Of a stretch of DNA of 64,000 nucleotides, positions 16,501 through 25,513 are shown piece after piece. The position numbers were made by a program, and so were the translations under genes. Numbering within the stretch: the stretch's first letter is position 1; every line of letters starts with the position of its first letter. Under the pieces are notes generated by a model. The model saw nothing but the letters and a program-made list of their open reading frames with translations. It did no database searches and was not told the DNA's origin. Origin of the DNA: M3007 sp032115775 (GTDB lineage: Bacteria; Bacteroidota; Bacteroidia; Chitinophagales; Saprospiraceae); NCBI GenBank assembly GCA_032115775.1, contig JAUMBL010000058.1, positions 1 to 64,000 of the forward strand. Direction: 5' to 3'.

Positions 16501-19500
16501 ATCCACGCGTGCGAGGCCGGCCACGGCCGCTTTTTCGTTGAAGCCGTTGAGGCGCAATTCATTGACCCAAACCTCCACGCAGTGCCGGCTTTCGGTTATC
16601 GAATCTACGTTTCGGATCCCGATCATCACGCCTTTTACAAAACCGAGATTGGGATTGCCCACCACGCGCACCCTGTTTTTGGGTTTGTCCGGATCTGCGA
16701 TTTCATACGCTTTTCCGATCGGCCAGTCCAGGTCGGCATTACGCAGTTTTTTGACGTCAATAAGCAGTTCCAGCGGGAAATCAAAATCGTTTTCCGGTCG
16801 CCACACTTCTTCTTTATACGATCGGCTGTCGGGATTTCCGTTCAGGTTTGCCGGGTTAGAGGCCACCAGCGGGATTTCGTACTCGTAGTAGTTATTATAA
16901 AAGTCGGAGCCCATGCGAAGGAAAATGCTGAGCTGTGTGGAGTCTATCGGATCGCTGGGGAGTACCGACTCTGCGTGTGCGAACATGCGGATGTTTTTGA
17001 ACTGCCGCAAGTCCATATTCAGGGGTTTAAAGATCGCTTTTGCTTCGCAGTACGGCAGGTCGCAGACATTTACGGACAGCGACTGTTCGTTTTGGAGTAC
17101 ATCGGGGAAAGCGCCGACGGACTGTTCTCTTCGGATTCCGAAGGGAATGGTGTAATTAAAGGGACTTCGGGCGGCATTTTCCTCGATACTGACGGCGTTG
17201 ATGTCGAAGGGGCCGGGCGTCGGGCGGATTTGGTCGGAGGCGCAGCCGATATACTGATTGAAGCGGCGCCACTGGTTTCGGCCGAGTTCGAGCGTCGCGA
17301 AGCGGAAGGTGGTGCGTTCGGTGAAGCCCTTCCAGAACATCCGGATAAAGCGGATCGAGCGGAAATCCTGCAGGCCGCCGATCGCTTCGCGGCGGGCGTA
17401 GTCGAGCGGCAATTTGAAACGATACCAGATATAGCGTTGGCCATCGCGGAAGAACACGATCGTATCTGTAACGAGTTCCTGCATCATAGAATCGGCGAGG
17501 TTGATGACCTCTTCGCCGCCCTCGACGGTTTTGGGAAAATTGATTTTATATCGGAAGTAAGCCTCGTTTTCGTTCAGCGAGTTATCGCGGTTGAGGTCTT
17601 CCATATCCGGCAGGTTTGTTGCCGAGGGGTTCAGGTTTTGGCTTTGGTTGACAGGCGAGTTGCCTTGGGGGTTATTGAACTGGCGGTAACGCGCGAGCAG
17701 GCCCGGGCGGAAATTCGGGCCGTTTTCGTCTTCAAAGGAGTTATCGAGATAGAATTTGAAATTATCGCCGGCGGGGTCGGCGGTGATGGCATTTTTAGCA
17801 TTTTGGCCGAGCGAGGAATTGGTGATGGCGGACAGCCACTGGTTATAGAACTGCCGCTCGTTTTCATCATCCATGCCGTCGAATCCGACGTCTTGGAGGG
17901 CGCGTCTAGCCGGGTCGTTGTCGAAGGCATTGACGACCGGCGGCAGCACGGGCACGCGGCCCCAAGCGGTATTGACTGTATTGCCCGTTCCGGGTCCGGT
18001 GGGGATGGCGTTTTCAAAAAACTGGCGTGAATCGCGCATGATATCCTCGGAAATGGTGCCGAGGTCAATGTACATGGAACCTGGATCCGAAATCGGCGAG
18101 CCGTCGCCTTTCTCCATATAGGGGTTGAGCATCCAGAATTCGATGAATTCGATATTGGCGGCTTCGAAGTCGTTGGTATTGATTCCGCGCATAAAGCCGC
18201 CCCAGCGCGTTGCCGGTTCGTTGAGTTCGCCCAGTGCGGTAAATCCTTGGGAGATACCGGGGTATCCTTCAGGGATTTCGAAATTGTAGGGGCCGCGTTC
18301 GCGGGGGTAGAAGGTGACGTCGAGTGGGCGGAGCACCGATTGTTCCAGCGGTGTGAGTTGGCGATTGGGGAAGATATCCTGGAATTGGATGAGGCGGGTG
18401 TAGGGGTTGGCATTGTCCACGCCGTCGCGGGCGCTGGGGTCGGCGATATACCAGGAGAGGCCGGCGCGGTTTGCGCCGAGCAGGATGGAGTCGCTAAATT
18501 GCGATTCCGGAAACAGTTGCTGGTCGCCTTGCGGCACCGAGGCAAGCGCCCAGCCGTTGGCCGGATTGGCAAGCGGGAGGTTGGCGGTGCTGCCTTCAAA
18601 ATCATCTATATAGGTGGTGCCCCCGCGGTCGTCGCCCTGGTTGATCGCGCGGTTGTGGCCGGGATCGAGCATTGCGACCTCTGCCTGGGCGGAGATACTG
18701 GAGGGTTCCTTTGTTTCGATGAGCGGGAGGGCGTCCACCAGGCGCGTTAGCCAGGGTGCGTCTTTGGAGATACTAAAATCCAGTCCGTACATCCGGTTAT
18801 TGATCGGATCGTCGCCGAAATTGACCTTTTGCGTCAGCGGGCGCTCGAACAGATTCATATAGGTAGCGCCGATGTTGATATCCTTATTCAGGGCATAATC
18901 GAACCGCGCACCGAACATACTTCGGTTTTGGAAGCCGAACAGGGTATTGTCTTCGAAGCTGACATTGACATTTTGGCCCGACTGCAGGATGGCGTCGTTC
19001 AGGATTTTGATCCGGCCAATGTTGTAGTCAATTTCATAATCGGCGCCTTCGATGAGTTGGCGGCCGCCGGCGCTGACGCGCACGGAGCCGCGGGGCAGGT
19101 TGAAGGTGCCGAGGGTAATTTCGGAGGAGGTACTGGATTTGTAGGATCCGCGGAGCGTGAAGCGGTTGAGTTGTTGGAACTCGCGGGCGCGGAAGATTGT
19201 GGAGTCGTAGAGTTGGGGATAGACGAAGCTCAGCGTATTGAGCGAGTCCATGCCGGCGTCTATCAATCTTTTTTGCAGGAAGCGGCCGAAAGGTTCCAGT
19301 ACGGGAAACATAACGCGACCGGAGCGGAGATTGACCGTCAGTCCGGGCACGAAGTCGAATATGCCATCGGCGCCGGGGTCGCCTTGCAGGTTCAGGTTAT
19401 CGAGGTTGAACACCTGGAGCAGCGGGCGGCCGCTGAGGTTTTGGGGGATTGTGGGGGCGTTGAGGAATCGTTTTTGTCCCTTACCTGGATCTTCATAGAA

Positions 19501-21210
19501 GATATCGAAGCGGAATTCGTTGGGATCCACATTGGCGGAGCCGACGGCGTACACGTTCTTCATCATCAGATCCCAGATGGGATACCGGACGTTCGCCGTC
19601 GTGCTTTTGAGCATTTTGAGGAAGAGGACGTTTTGGTTGAGCGAGTCGCCGTTGGGGATATCACTGGTAAATTCGCCGATTTTGAAAGGCGTGCCATTGT
19701 AGGTATATTCCATGGCGACGCCTACGACCTGGTCGGGTTGGACGTTCAGGTTGATGCTGATAAAGCCGAGTTGTTCGTTGAAGGTATATTCCGTTGGGGA
19801 GAGGAGGCGGGCGCGCACCTTTTCGAAGTCCCGGATTTGTGCGAGGCCGTACTGGTTCACCATGCGGGATACCACCTTGTCGGAGAAGCGGAGCGTGGAA
19901 TCGGCGGCTACTTCCGAGGCAATTTGGGGGTACAGGCTGTTATTTTCGTTAGTTGGGAGCGCTTTGCCGGTGATATCGAGTTTTGGGGGCGCCGTCAGGG
20001 CGAAGTTGGGGTTGTACGGTTCCGGTTCGGCCATATCCATAAGCGTCACGACGTCGCGCACATTTTCCGTGGCGAGGCGGTCGTTGGTCAGCCACACTTC
20101 CATCCGGGTGATCGTGAACAGCGATTGCGGCACCGGGAGGCAGCTCATTGCCGGTTCGAATTGGGCGCGGTTCCAGTGGCTGACGAAGAAGTGGCGGTTT
20201 TCGTCGTAATTATCAATCGGCACTTCGAACTGCTGCACTTGCGCGCCCCCTTGGATATTGAGCGATTGTTGGCGGGAGCGTTGTTGGCTGGCGATCAGCG
20301 TGGTGCGGAGGTGGCCGAATTTGAGTTCTGTTTTGAATCCGAAGAGATTTTGCGCGCCTTTGATCAGGTTGGAGCGCAGGGGCATGGATACGTTACCGGC
20401 TTCGATATTCTGGATGATTTCATCTTCGGAGAAGCCTTTGGTATCGTAGTTCAGCTTCATTTGATTATCGAAATCGAAAGTAGCCTGCGTGTTGTAATTA
20501 AAATTCAGGTTCAGTTTTTCCCCGATTTTCCCCGTCGCGCTCATGTTGATATCCATGTCGAAATCGAAGTTTCCGGTGCGTTGCTGGCGCAGGGTGAGGA
20601 TCGGGTTCTGAATTTTCTGGTAATCGAAGCCGAAGGTGAGGTTGATATTTCCCTGGGGGCGAATATCCACCTCCGTACCGCCGAAGAGGCGGTCAATCAG
20701 GGTATTTTTGACTTCGAATTTCGCCACGGGATCCGCCAGTCCGCTAGCGCCTGCACCGGCGCTGCGCACGCCCATCATACGGTCGAAATACGATTTTTGC
20801 TGTTGTTGTTCCCGCCATTGCACGTACTCGTCGAAGCTCATATACGTTGGCGCCCGGTAATAATCGTCGCCGATTTTTTCATACACCATATACTGTCCGG
20901 TAATCGGATCGAACTCCACTTCTTTTTTAATCACGCCGGGGTCTTTCAAATCAATCGGATTATTCCCCTGGCCGCTCATAAAATCGTCATACCGGTCCTC
21001 CAGCGGCGGGAACGTATCGCGGAGCGCTGCAGCCGGTGCGGCGGGGTTCATGATTTCAGGAAACAATCGGGTAAAAACGGTATCGTGCAGCCGTTCAGGC
21101 GCTGAAAAAGCGAACAGCACGCTGATAGAAAGCAGTCCGATACCCGTCAGAAGGAAAAACCTCATCGTCATTTTCGTAAAGCAAGTCTTGAGTTTGTTGG
21201 TCACACGCAC
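13582..21210 (-). CDS. sprA: SprA/Sov, outer-membrane translocon of the type IX secretion system
   Basis: This 2542-residue protein matches SprA (Sov), the very large outer-membrane barrel that forms the T9SS conduit and is needed for gliding in flavobacteria. A signal or anchor segment lies at about 16-36. The N-terminal region has the family blocks TFGFDYQKIQNPILTLRQQ, GEKLNLNFNYNTQATFDFDNQ and EDEIIQNIEAGNVSMPL, and the C-terminus ends in barrel strands (VNAGITVQFTLN). The length is near the roughly 2400 residues of known SprA. Residues about 1953-2060 are an unusual insertion rich in Gly, Pro, Ala, Asp and Lys. Start ATG 21210 is the longest; ATGs at residues 14 and 16 would leave the signal segment at the N-terminus and are equally likely. 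Confidence 0.95.
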   Translation of the reverse strand: MRVTNKLKTCFTKMTMRFFLLTGIGLLSISVLFAFSAPERLHDTVFTRLFPEIMNPAAPAAALRDTFPPLEDRYDDFMSGQGNNPIDLKDPGVIKKEVEFDPITGQYMVYEKIGDDYYRAPTYMSFDEYVQWREQQQQKSYFDRMMGVRSAGAGASGLADPVAKFEVKNTLIDRLFGGTEVDIRPQGNINLTFGFDYQKIQNPILTLRQQRTGNFDFDMDINMSATGKIGEKLNLNFNYNTQATFDFDNQMKLNYDTKGFSEDEIIQNIEAGNVSMPLRSNLIKGAQNLFGFKTELKFGHLRTTLIASQQRSRQQSLNIQGGAQVQQFEVPIDNYDENRHFFVSHWNRAQFEPAMSCLPVPQSLFTITRMEVWLTNDRLATENVRDVVTLMDMAEPEPYNPNFALTAPPKLDITGKALPTNENNSLYPQIASEVAADSTLRFSDKVVSRMVNQYGLAQIRDFEKVRARLLSPTEYTFNEQLGFISINLNVQPDQVVGVAMEYTYNGTPFKIGEFTSDIPNGDSLNQNVLFLKMLKSTTANVRYPIWDLMMKNVYAVGSANVDPNEFRFDIFYEDPGKGQKRFLNAPTIPQNLSGRPLLQVFNLDNLNLQGDPGADGIFDFVPGLTVNLRSGRVMFPVLEPFGRFLQKRLIDAGMDSLNTLSFVYPQLYDSTIFRAREFQQLNRFTLRGSYKSSTSSEITLGTFNLPRGSVRVSAGGRQLIEGADYEIDYNIGRIKILNDAILQSGQNVNVSFEDNTLFGFQNRSMFGARFDYALNKDINIGATYMNLFERPLTQKVNFGDDPINNRMYGLDFSISKDAPWLTRLVDALPLIETKEPSSISAQAEVAMLDPGHNRAINQGDDRGGTTYIDDFEGSTANLPLANPANGWALASVPQGDQQLFPESQFSDSILLGANRAGLSWYIADPSARDGVDNANPYTRLIQFQDIFPNRQLTPLEQSVLRPLDVTFYPRERGPYNFEIPEGYPGISQGFTALGELNEPATRWGGFMRGINTNDFEAANIEFIEFWMLNPYMEKGDGSPISDPGSMYIDLGTISEDIMRDSRQFFENAIPTGPGTGNTVNTAWGRVPVLPPVVNAFDNDPARRALQDVGFDGMDDENERQFYNQWLSAITNSSLGQNAKNAITADPAGDNFKFYLDNSFEDENGPNFRPGLLARYRQFNNPQGNSPVNQSQNLNPSATNLPDMEDLNRDNSLNENEAYFRYKINFPKTVEGGEEVINLADSMMQELVTDTIVFFRDGQRYIWYRFKLPLDYARREAIGGLQDFRSIRFIRMFWKGFTERTTFRFATLELGRNQWRRFNQYIGCASDQIRPTPGPFDINAVSIEENAARSPFNYTIPFGIRREQSVGAFPDVLQNEQSLSVNVCDLPYCEAKAIFKPLNMDLRQFKNIRMFAHAESVLPSDPIDSTQLSIFLRMGSDFYNNYYEYEIPLVASNPANLNGNPDSRSYKEEVWRPENDFDFPLELLIDVKKLRNADLDWPIGKAYEIADPDKPKNRVRVVGNPNLGFVKGVMIGIRNVDSITESRHCVEVWVNELRLNGFNEKAAVAGLARVDMKLADLGNISMAGNYTGIGWGSLEQRLIQRQREEVIQYDISSNIELGKFLPKSFGLRLPFYAQFSNTTRIPEFDPYDLDIKLKDKIRDESDPLKRDSIRTLAQNVTTVRGFNFTNVRKERSPGASGKPLPFAIENFSFTYAFNQQRKRNPFIINDELNQYKGAIDYQYTTGLKPIQPLKNLIKSDKSLKWLKELNLNPIPNTYGFSTTLERLAGVTTYRFAGEDPKLNTFYNRRFTWDRNYDLGWDIAKSLRFNFDATARSLIDEPLQFNPDGFEVTPQQRRDSMITNLLNLGRPKNYTHNFSLNYTLPFKNFRLLDWVSMKASYTAGYTWTAQSLKLQNLEADQYRNFENSRDLGNVIQNNNVRQINGDFDFEKLYDKNPYLKKINKPGKGGAPAGRDRNAPGGRNQPGGGDPGGGSSGKGGLGSGPGAPGGKEAPDDRRANRKKQNDLPGADPAAPGGAPDPAAGKAGAKADRDKRQQEKDKEKKKDRQPSMAERIAIRPMLLVRKVRFTYNENFGTVIPGFTPETKLLGLSEGFNAPGWEFAAGLQPNNAWLDNAGAQGWITHRPELNQQITRNYTQNMDGVATIEPFQDFRVEISANRQYVRNNTELFKDQNFNLSPDSVRFEHRAQRDMGSYTISYLAMNTLFGQDINALFDRYEENRSVISQRLGVAAGNTEQHTKDGPGFTAGYGRIQQEVLIPAFISAYTDKDPSSVGLDVFKTLPAPNWKLNYNGLAKLAPLKKIFSSLQIQHGYKSTLTVNSYNTDIFYNPQTPFTVDTLNFNYIARFEIPQVVINEQFQPLLGIDMKLKNDMTFRLDFKKSRILSMSFIDYQLAETQSSSYTVGFGYRLKDVNIPFLTGRKKGKARKPAPDTGNAPGPGGARPPAANDMTFKFDFDLRDDITINHRLDQLDQAVPTRGARTISINPSVDYTLNRRLKLRLFTDYRKTVPKTSQSFPITTVNAGITVQFTLN

Positions 21211-21371
21211 GGGAAAGGCAGATTTGGATTAGCCGGTAACAGAAAAAAGGGCATTGGGGTACAGGCTGGATTGCACTTGGCATACAAAAAACTTGCCAAT
21301 ATGCAGGAGAGATGACGCGCGCGCGCGTTTTTGGGTTGCCTGACGTATTGCGGATTGTATTTTTGGGAAAA

Positions 21372-21449
21372 GGTAACTACTTAGCCGGCTCGCTGTCTGG
21401 CCCCAAAAGTCCTATTTTCCGCCAGACAGCGAGCCGGCTAAGTAGTTCC
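21372..21449. repeat. Family 1 palindromic element, copy B, with 8-bp target duplication
   Basis: GGTAACTACTTAGCCGG and the adjacent CTCGCTGTCTGGC pair with GCCAGACAGCGAGCCGGCT and AAGTAGTT on the right, giving a nearly perfect stem of about 28 bp around a 19-nt loop. The element is bounded by TGGGAAAA at 21364-21371 and again at 21450-21457, a clean 8-bp direct repeat. It lies between rplY and sprA; the rest of the 21211-21573 gap holds the rplY terminator and nothing else I recognise. Confidence 0.8.
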
Positions 21450-21453
21450 TGGG

Positions 21454-21493
21454 AAAAACAACAAGAGCCGTCCCGGGATACGGAACGGCTCTT
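21454..21493 (-). terminator. Intrinsic terminator of rplY
   Basis: AAGAGCCGT (21463-21471) pairs with ACGGCTCTT (21485-21493). Read on minus, the stem is followed by a T-rich run opposite the forward AAAAACAAC. A short palindrome CTTATTTATAAATAAG adjoins it on the gene side. Confidence 0.7.
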
Positions 21494-21573
21494 ATTTATA
21501 AATAAGAGATGGGATTCCAAGCGGATTGCGCTAAGAACCTAACAGACAAGTTGTAAAAAGAGCTGCGCTATTT

Positions 21574-22146
21574 TTAGTTGCCGCCTGTACGCAGTGCGCG
21601 CGGGATTTCGATCGTAGCGATCGGGACGGCGCTGTTATTGATGATTTCCACACCCTCAACCGTCGTGATGTCGCGTACACGAATCGTAGAGCCGAGTTCC
21701 ATCGTGGAAATATCAGCAGACATACTATCCACGGCCAATTCCGGCGTCGTCAGGACGCTGATTTGGCGCAGCGTGGACAGGAACTTGCCGCCTGCTTTTA
21801 CGCCGGGGGCTTGGCCTGCAAACACCAGAGGGACTTTTGCCCGGAATTTTACGCCTGGCACCAGCTCAAGGAAGTCAATGTGCACTACCTCGTCTGTCAC
21901 CGGATGGAACTGAATGTCCTTCACAATGCAATTGTGTGTATGACCATCCACGGTGATTGCCGCCATTTTAAATTTCGGCGTATAGACCAGATGGCGGAAC
22001 GACTTCGGATCCAGCGTAAAGGCGATGGCTTCGCCGCCTCCGCTTTTATACAGTACGGCCGGAACCATCCCGGCGCGGCGGATTTTTTGATTTTCTACTT
22101 TACCGGAACCTGTTTTCCGGTGACCTTGCATGGCTACAATTTCCAT
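21574..22146 (-). CDS. rplY: Ribosomal protein L25 (Ctc form)
   Basis: This 190-residue protein binds 5S rRNA in the large subunit. The N-terminal L25 domain (EIVAMQGHRKTGSGKVENQKIRRAGMVPAVLYKSGG) is followed by the longer C-terminal beta domain of Ctc-type L25 (HIDFLELVPGVKFRAKVPLVFAGQAPGVKAGGKF). The frame extends to 22188, but the ATG at 22146 gives the normal family start and lies about 40 nt after a good promoter. The tail ALRTGGN is short. A terminator follows, so it is probably transcribed alone. Confidence 0.95.
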   Translation of the reverse strand: MEIVAMQGHRKTGSGKVENQKIRRAGMVPAVLYKSGGGEAIAFTLDPKSFRHLVYTPKFKMAAITVDGHTHNCIVKDIQFHPVTDEVVHIDFLELVPGVKFRAKVPLVFAGQAPGVKAGGKFLSTLRQISVLTTPELAVDSMSADISTMELGSTIRVRDITTVEGVEIINNSAVPIATIEIPRALRTGGN

Positions 22147-22185
22147 TTTACGGCAAAAATTTATACTTTTTTCGAAAAGCGCCCG

Positions 22186-22218
22186 CAAAGGTAAGGTTAT
22201 AAAAACAAATTTTCCAAA
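22186..22218 (-). promoter_or_regulatory. Bacteroidota promoter (TTTG -21- TACCTTTG) of rplY
   Basis: On minus a TACCTTTG -7 box reads from 22193 to 22186 and a TTTG reads from 22218 to 22215, 21 nt upstream. Transcription would start near 22181, giving a leader of about 35 nt. Confidence 0.6.
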
Positions 22219-22253
22219 AACGGATAAATAAAATTTGTCACAAGATTTTCGGC

Positions 22254-22288
22254 AAAAAAAACGGCCGCCTCACATCAGAGGCAGCCGT
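22254..22288 (-). terminator. Intrinsic terminator of the TonB-dependent receptor transcript
   Basis: On minus, ACGGCTGCCTC pairs with GAGGCGGCCGT (one mismatch) and is followed by eight T residues (22261-22254). It lies downstream of the receptor gene and the large palindrome. Confidence 0.8.
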
Positions 22289-22295
22289 CTATCTA

Positions 22296-22457
22296 AGAGC
22301 ATGGTTGAATTTCGGATTTTGGGCTCCGATCGGCAAATTTTATTTTAAAGTTCGTTAAAATTTTCGCCGTAGGCACCTGGCTACGACTGCAAATTTTGCC
22401 TTCTTTAAAACAAAATTTTCTCGATCTCGCCTCAAAACCGAAATTAAACCATGCTCT
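22296..22457. repeat. 162-bp imperfect palindrome of unknown type
   Basis: AGAGCATGGTTGAATTTCGG at the left end pairs with CCGAAATTAAACCATGCTCT at the right end. Inner blocks also pair (TTTTG with CAAAA, AAATTTT..TTTAAAG with CTTTAAAACAAAATTT). Nothing in it codes for protein. It is unlike families 1 and 2 in sequence. It may be a mobile element remnant or a structured 3' region of the receptor mRNA. Confidence 0.6.
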
Positions 22458-22472
22458 AAACACTGGCAATGT

Positions 22473-25424
22473 TTACCGAATGAAGTACGCCAGGCCGACA
22501 CCGAACGTGCGGCCAAGGCGGAACGACTCGATATCATAGACATCGCCGCGGAATTCCATGGTGCGGCGATTTTTTTGATCGAGCAGGTTGCGCGCGGACA
22601 GCGACACCTGGAAATGGTTGGCGAAGCGCTTGCTGATATTGAAGTTAAGCAGCGGGAAGGGTTCTTCATAAATATCCGGGGCGGCGGCCAGCGAGATGCT
22701 GTACAAACGGCGACCGGAGACGTTGAAGGAGAGGGTGGATTCGAGTTCGCGTTCCGGGTTTACATACGAAAGTGCGGCATTGGCGATGTAGGGCGCCTGT
22801 CCCTGGAAGGGTCGGGTCGTTTGATTATAGGCGGGGTCAATGGTTTGGGAGGCGCGGAGTTCATCTTCCGGGATATTATAGGTAGAGCGGATGAACGCCA
22901 GGTTGGTAGCCAGGTTCAGGTGGCGCCAGAAGCGATCTCCGAGGAAGCCGAGGTTTTTACGAAATTCGAGTTCCACGCCATATACATTAGCGACGTCAAT
23001 ATTGACGTAGCCCAGTTCCGGGATGGTAGCCGACGGAGAGAAGCGGCGCAGAATCGGATCATTAAACTGTTTGTAAAATAGGCTGACGGCCAGCAACTCG
23101 CCTGCATTCGGATACAATTCGTAGCGCAGGTCATAGTTATTGATGAGGGTGCGCTGCAGTGCGGGATTTCCGATGTTAAAGAAGCCGTTTTTGGTATCGA
23201 ATTGCTCGAACGGCGCCAGTTCGCGCATGTTGGGGCGCGCGAGGGTGCGGGAGGCGGCCATGCGCACGTTTGATTTTTCGCTGATAGAATAAATCAGGTT
23301 GGCGGAGTAGAGGAAATCGGTGAGATCGAGCACGCTGGGCTGCAGGCTGGTATCGCGGCTTTGCACAAACAGGTCGGTTGTTTCCACGCGGCCGCCGGCG
23401 ATAACTTTCAGTCGCGGCAGGATATTATACACCGTCATCAGGTAGCCCGCCAGGATTTCCTGTTCGCCGTCATAGAAATTCTTGGCGTTGATCTGATTGA
23501 TATAGTGGTAGCCCAGGATATAGCGCTGGATATTGCCGGTGGTGGGATTATAAGTGGTGTCAATGATGCCCCAGTTGTTATAGTCGAAGAAAGCGTTGAA
23601 GTCGCCCTTGAAATTTTGGAAAAATAAGCCGGCCGGCGTATCGGAATGGCGCAGGTTCATCAGGTACTGGTACTCGGAAAATCCGCGGGTCATTTTATTA
23701 TACAGGCCGCCGAATTTGATCTGATTGGAGCTGCCCAAATTTCCGCGGCGGAGGAAGGGGACAGACACGTCTAGTTTGAAATCCTGCGAGCGATCTTGGA
23801 GGGCGCGCCAGAAATGGAACGGCTCCAGGATTTCCGATTTATTAATTTCATAAAAGTACTCGTTGTTTTCGTCCAGAAAACGGGAGTAAGAGAAAAATCG
23901 GGTATCCGGTTCTTTTTGGAAAGAGTTATTCATAGAGCCGCTCCAGGAAATTTCGATATCGTTGGCTTTGGGGAATACATGGCGGCCGTTCAGTTGGTAA
24001 GAGATATACTGGCGGCGGGTAAACTCCATGGAGTTGGTGAAATAGTCGGCGTCCGGATTAGACAACTGACCGGCCCAGCGGCCGGCCTGGGAGCGGCCGG
24101 TGATATCCGTATCGTTGTTGAAGATCACGTTGCCGCTGATCGAATTGTTCGAGCCGATTTTGTAGGTCAGGTTCAGCAGGCCGCCGAGGTGCGGCGTTTC
24201 CACACTTTTCGTTTCATTCAGCAGTTGATAACCGAAGAGTTTGGGAGAGTTTGTATTAAAATAGGTGTTGACCGCGCCGTTTTCGTAGTGCGTGTATTCG
24301 CGGGAGTAATTCAGGCCCAGGGAGTAGCCGAGGGTATTGCCGAACAATTTGCGATTGTCGCCCACCGAAAAGTTGAAGCTCCGGTTGAGCGGCGCCGTCC
24401 GGGGCGTGGGCACGAACGTATTGCTCAGCGAGCGGGAGGACGTGTTCAGGAAGCTGCGGAGTTCGTTGAAATTTTCGCTTGGATTACGCGCCGACTGGTT
24501 GATGGACTGGTTCAGTTGCTGGAGATTTGCCGGATCAGTCATGAAAACCGGCAGGTCGCGGCCGCCGTCGTCTATGCCGAGCCAGTCGCGGCTTCCAGCG
24601 TCGTCGCCGTGCCCGAGGAAATTATCGTTGAAGGTGGCTTGGGTATTAAACGCGCTGTTGACGCCGAAAAATAAGTTGAATTTATCCGGGATGGATTTGG
24701 TCGTGATATTGACCAGCCCACCGGAGAAATTACCCGGCAGATCGGGCGTAAAAGTTTTCACCGTCACGATGTTGTCAATCATCTGGGAGGGAATCAGGTC
24801 GAGGCTGGAGCTGTTCCGGTAGGGGTCGGTGCTGGGCATGGTAACCCCGTTGAGTTGGGAAATGGAGTAGCGGTCGCCCAAACCGCGCATGACGATAAAT
24901 TTACCGCCTTCCACCACGGCGCCGGTCACCTGTTTCATGGCATCAGCGGCATTTGACACGCCGGTGCGGCTGATTTGCTGGGAAGAGATGCCATCCTGAA
25001 TGGCAAATGATTTTTTTTGTAAGGCGATCAGGGAGGCATCCGTATTTCGAAGCGTGGTCGCTACGATCACGACTTCGGCGATAAGCGCGCTTTCGGAGAC
25101 CATGATCGCGTCCAGATTGTTCACTTGGCCTTGCGCTACCACAAATCCCTTTACTTCAAAATTTTTGAAAGAGGTGTACGTCATGGTGATATCGTACGTT
25201 CCGGCGGGCACTTCGATGAGGTAATTGCCATCGAAATCGGTGGCGGCGCCTTTCGAAGCGCCGTCTGCGCTGACCGCGCGGATACTAACGCCGATAAGCG
25301 ATTCGCCGGACTCCTTGTCAATCACCTTACCGGAGATGACCGTCCTTTGAGAAAACGCCTGCCCGATGAGGAGGCAAAACGCCAGGGTGAAAAAATTGGC
25401 CAGTTGTTTAGATGCGTATGTCAT
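22473..25424 (-). CDS. TonB-dependent outer-membrane receptor
   Basis: This 983-residue protein has a signal peptide (LANFFTLAFCLLIGQAFSQ), a CarboxypepD_reg-like domain (about 28-110: ISGKVIDKESGESLIGVSI), a plug domain (about 140-240, with GVSNAADAMKQVTGAVVEGG and FIVMRGLGDRYSISQLNGV) and a 22-strand-type barrel ending in GVGLAYFIR. It imports a ligand across the outer membrane using TonB energy. The plug lacks the SusC-specific signature and no SusD gene adjoins it, so it belongs to the non-SusC group. It lies 89 nt downstream of an exported T9SS protein on the same strand, a pairing often seen in Bacteroidota. The ligand is unknown. Confidence 0.9.
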   Translation of the reverse strand: MTYASKQLANFFTLAFCLLIGQAFSQRTVISGKVIDKESGESLIGVSIRAVSADGASKGAATDFDGNYLIEVPAGTYDITMTYTSFKNFEVKGFVVAQGQVNNLDAIMVSESALIAEVVIVATTLRNTDASLIALQKKSFAIQDGISSQQISRTGVSNAADAMKQVTGAVVEGGKFIVMRGLGDRYSISQLNGVTMPSTDPYRNSSSLDLIPSQMIDNIVTVKTFTPDLPGNFSGGLVNITTKSIPDKFNLFFGVNSAFNTQATFNDNFLGHGDDAGSRDWLGIDDGGRDLPVFMTDPANLQQLNQSINQSARNPSENFNELRSFLNTSSRSLSNTFVPTPRTAPLNRSFNFSVGDNRKLFGNTLGYSLGLNYSREYTHYENGAVNTYFNTNSPKLFGYQLLNETKSVETPHLGGLLNLTYKIGSNNSISGNVIFNNDTDITGRSQAGRWAGQLSNPDADYFTNSMEFTRRQYISYQLNGRHVFPKANDIEISWSGSMNNSFQKEPDTRFFSYSRFLDENNEYFYEINKSEILEPFHFWRALQDRSQDFKLDVSVPFLRRGNLGSSNQIKFGGLYNKMTRGFSEYQYLMNLRHSDTPAGLFFQNFKGDFNAFFDYNNWGIIDTTYNPTTGNIQRYILGYHYINQINAKNFYDGEQEILAGYLMTVYNILPRLKVIAGGRVETTDLFVQSRDTSLQPSVLDLTDFLYSANLIYSISEKSNVRMAASRTLARPNMRELAPFEQFDTKNGFFNIGNPALQRTLINNYDLRYELYPNAGELLAVSLFYKQFNDPILRRFSPSATIPELGYVNIDVANVYGVELEFRKNLGFLGDRFWRHLNLATNLAFIRSTYNIPEDELRASQTIDPAYNQTTRPFQGQAPYIANAALSYVNPERELESTLSFNVSGRRLYSISLAAAPDIYEEPFPLLNFNISKRFANHFQVSLSARNLLDQKNRRTMEFRGDVYDIESFRLGRTFGVGLAYFIR

Positions 25425-25448
25425 AAAAATTGATTTTAAAATCGGAAA

Positions 25449-25478
25449 AGCAGCAGGTTTCCGAAAAAACCTGCTGCT
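25449..25478 (-). terminator. Hairpin between the exported protein and the TonB receptor
   Basis: AGCAGCAGGTTT (25449-25460) pairs perfectly with AAACCTGCTGCT (25467-25478). On minus it lies between the two genes and is followed by a weak T-rich stretch, so it may partly end transcription and lower receptor expression, or protect the upstream mRNA. Confidence 0.6.
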
Positions 25479-25513
25479 GTTTTACCGCAAATTCACGTGA
25501 TTGCGTTGTGTTA

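Noticed and set aside
13771..21105. Very long plus-strand open frames opposite sprA (716, 676 and 758 codons)
   Set aside because: They mirror sprA codons on the other strand, have no family features, signal or start context, and SprA itself is unmistakable.
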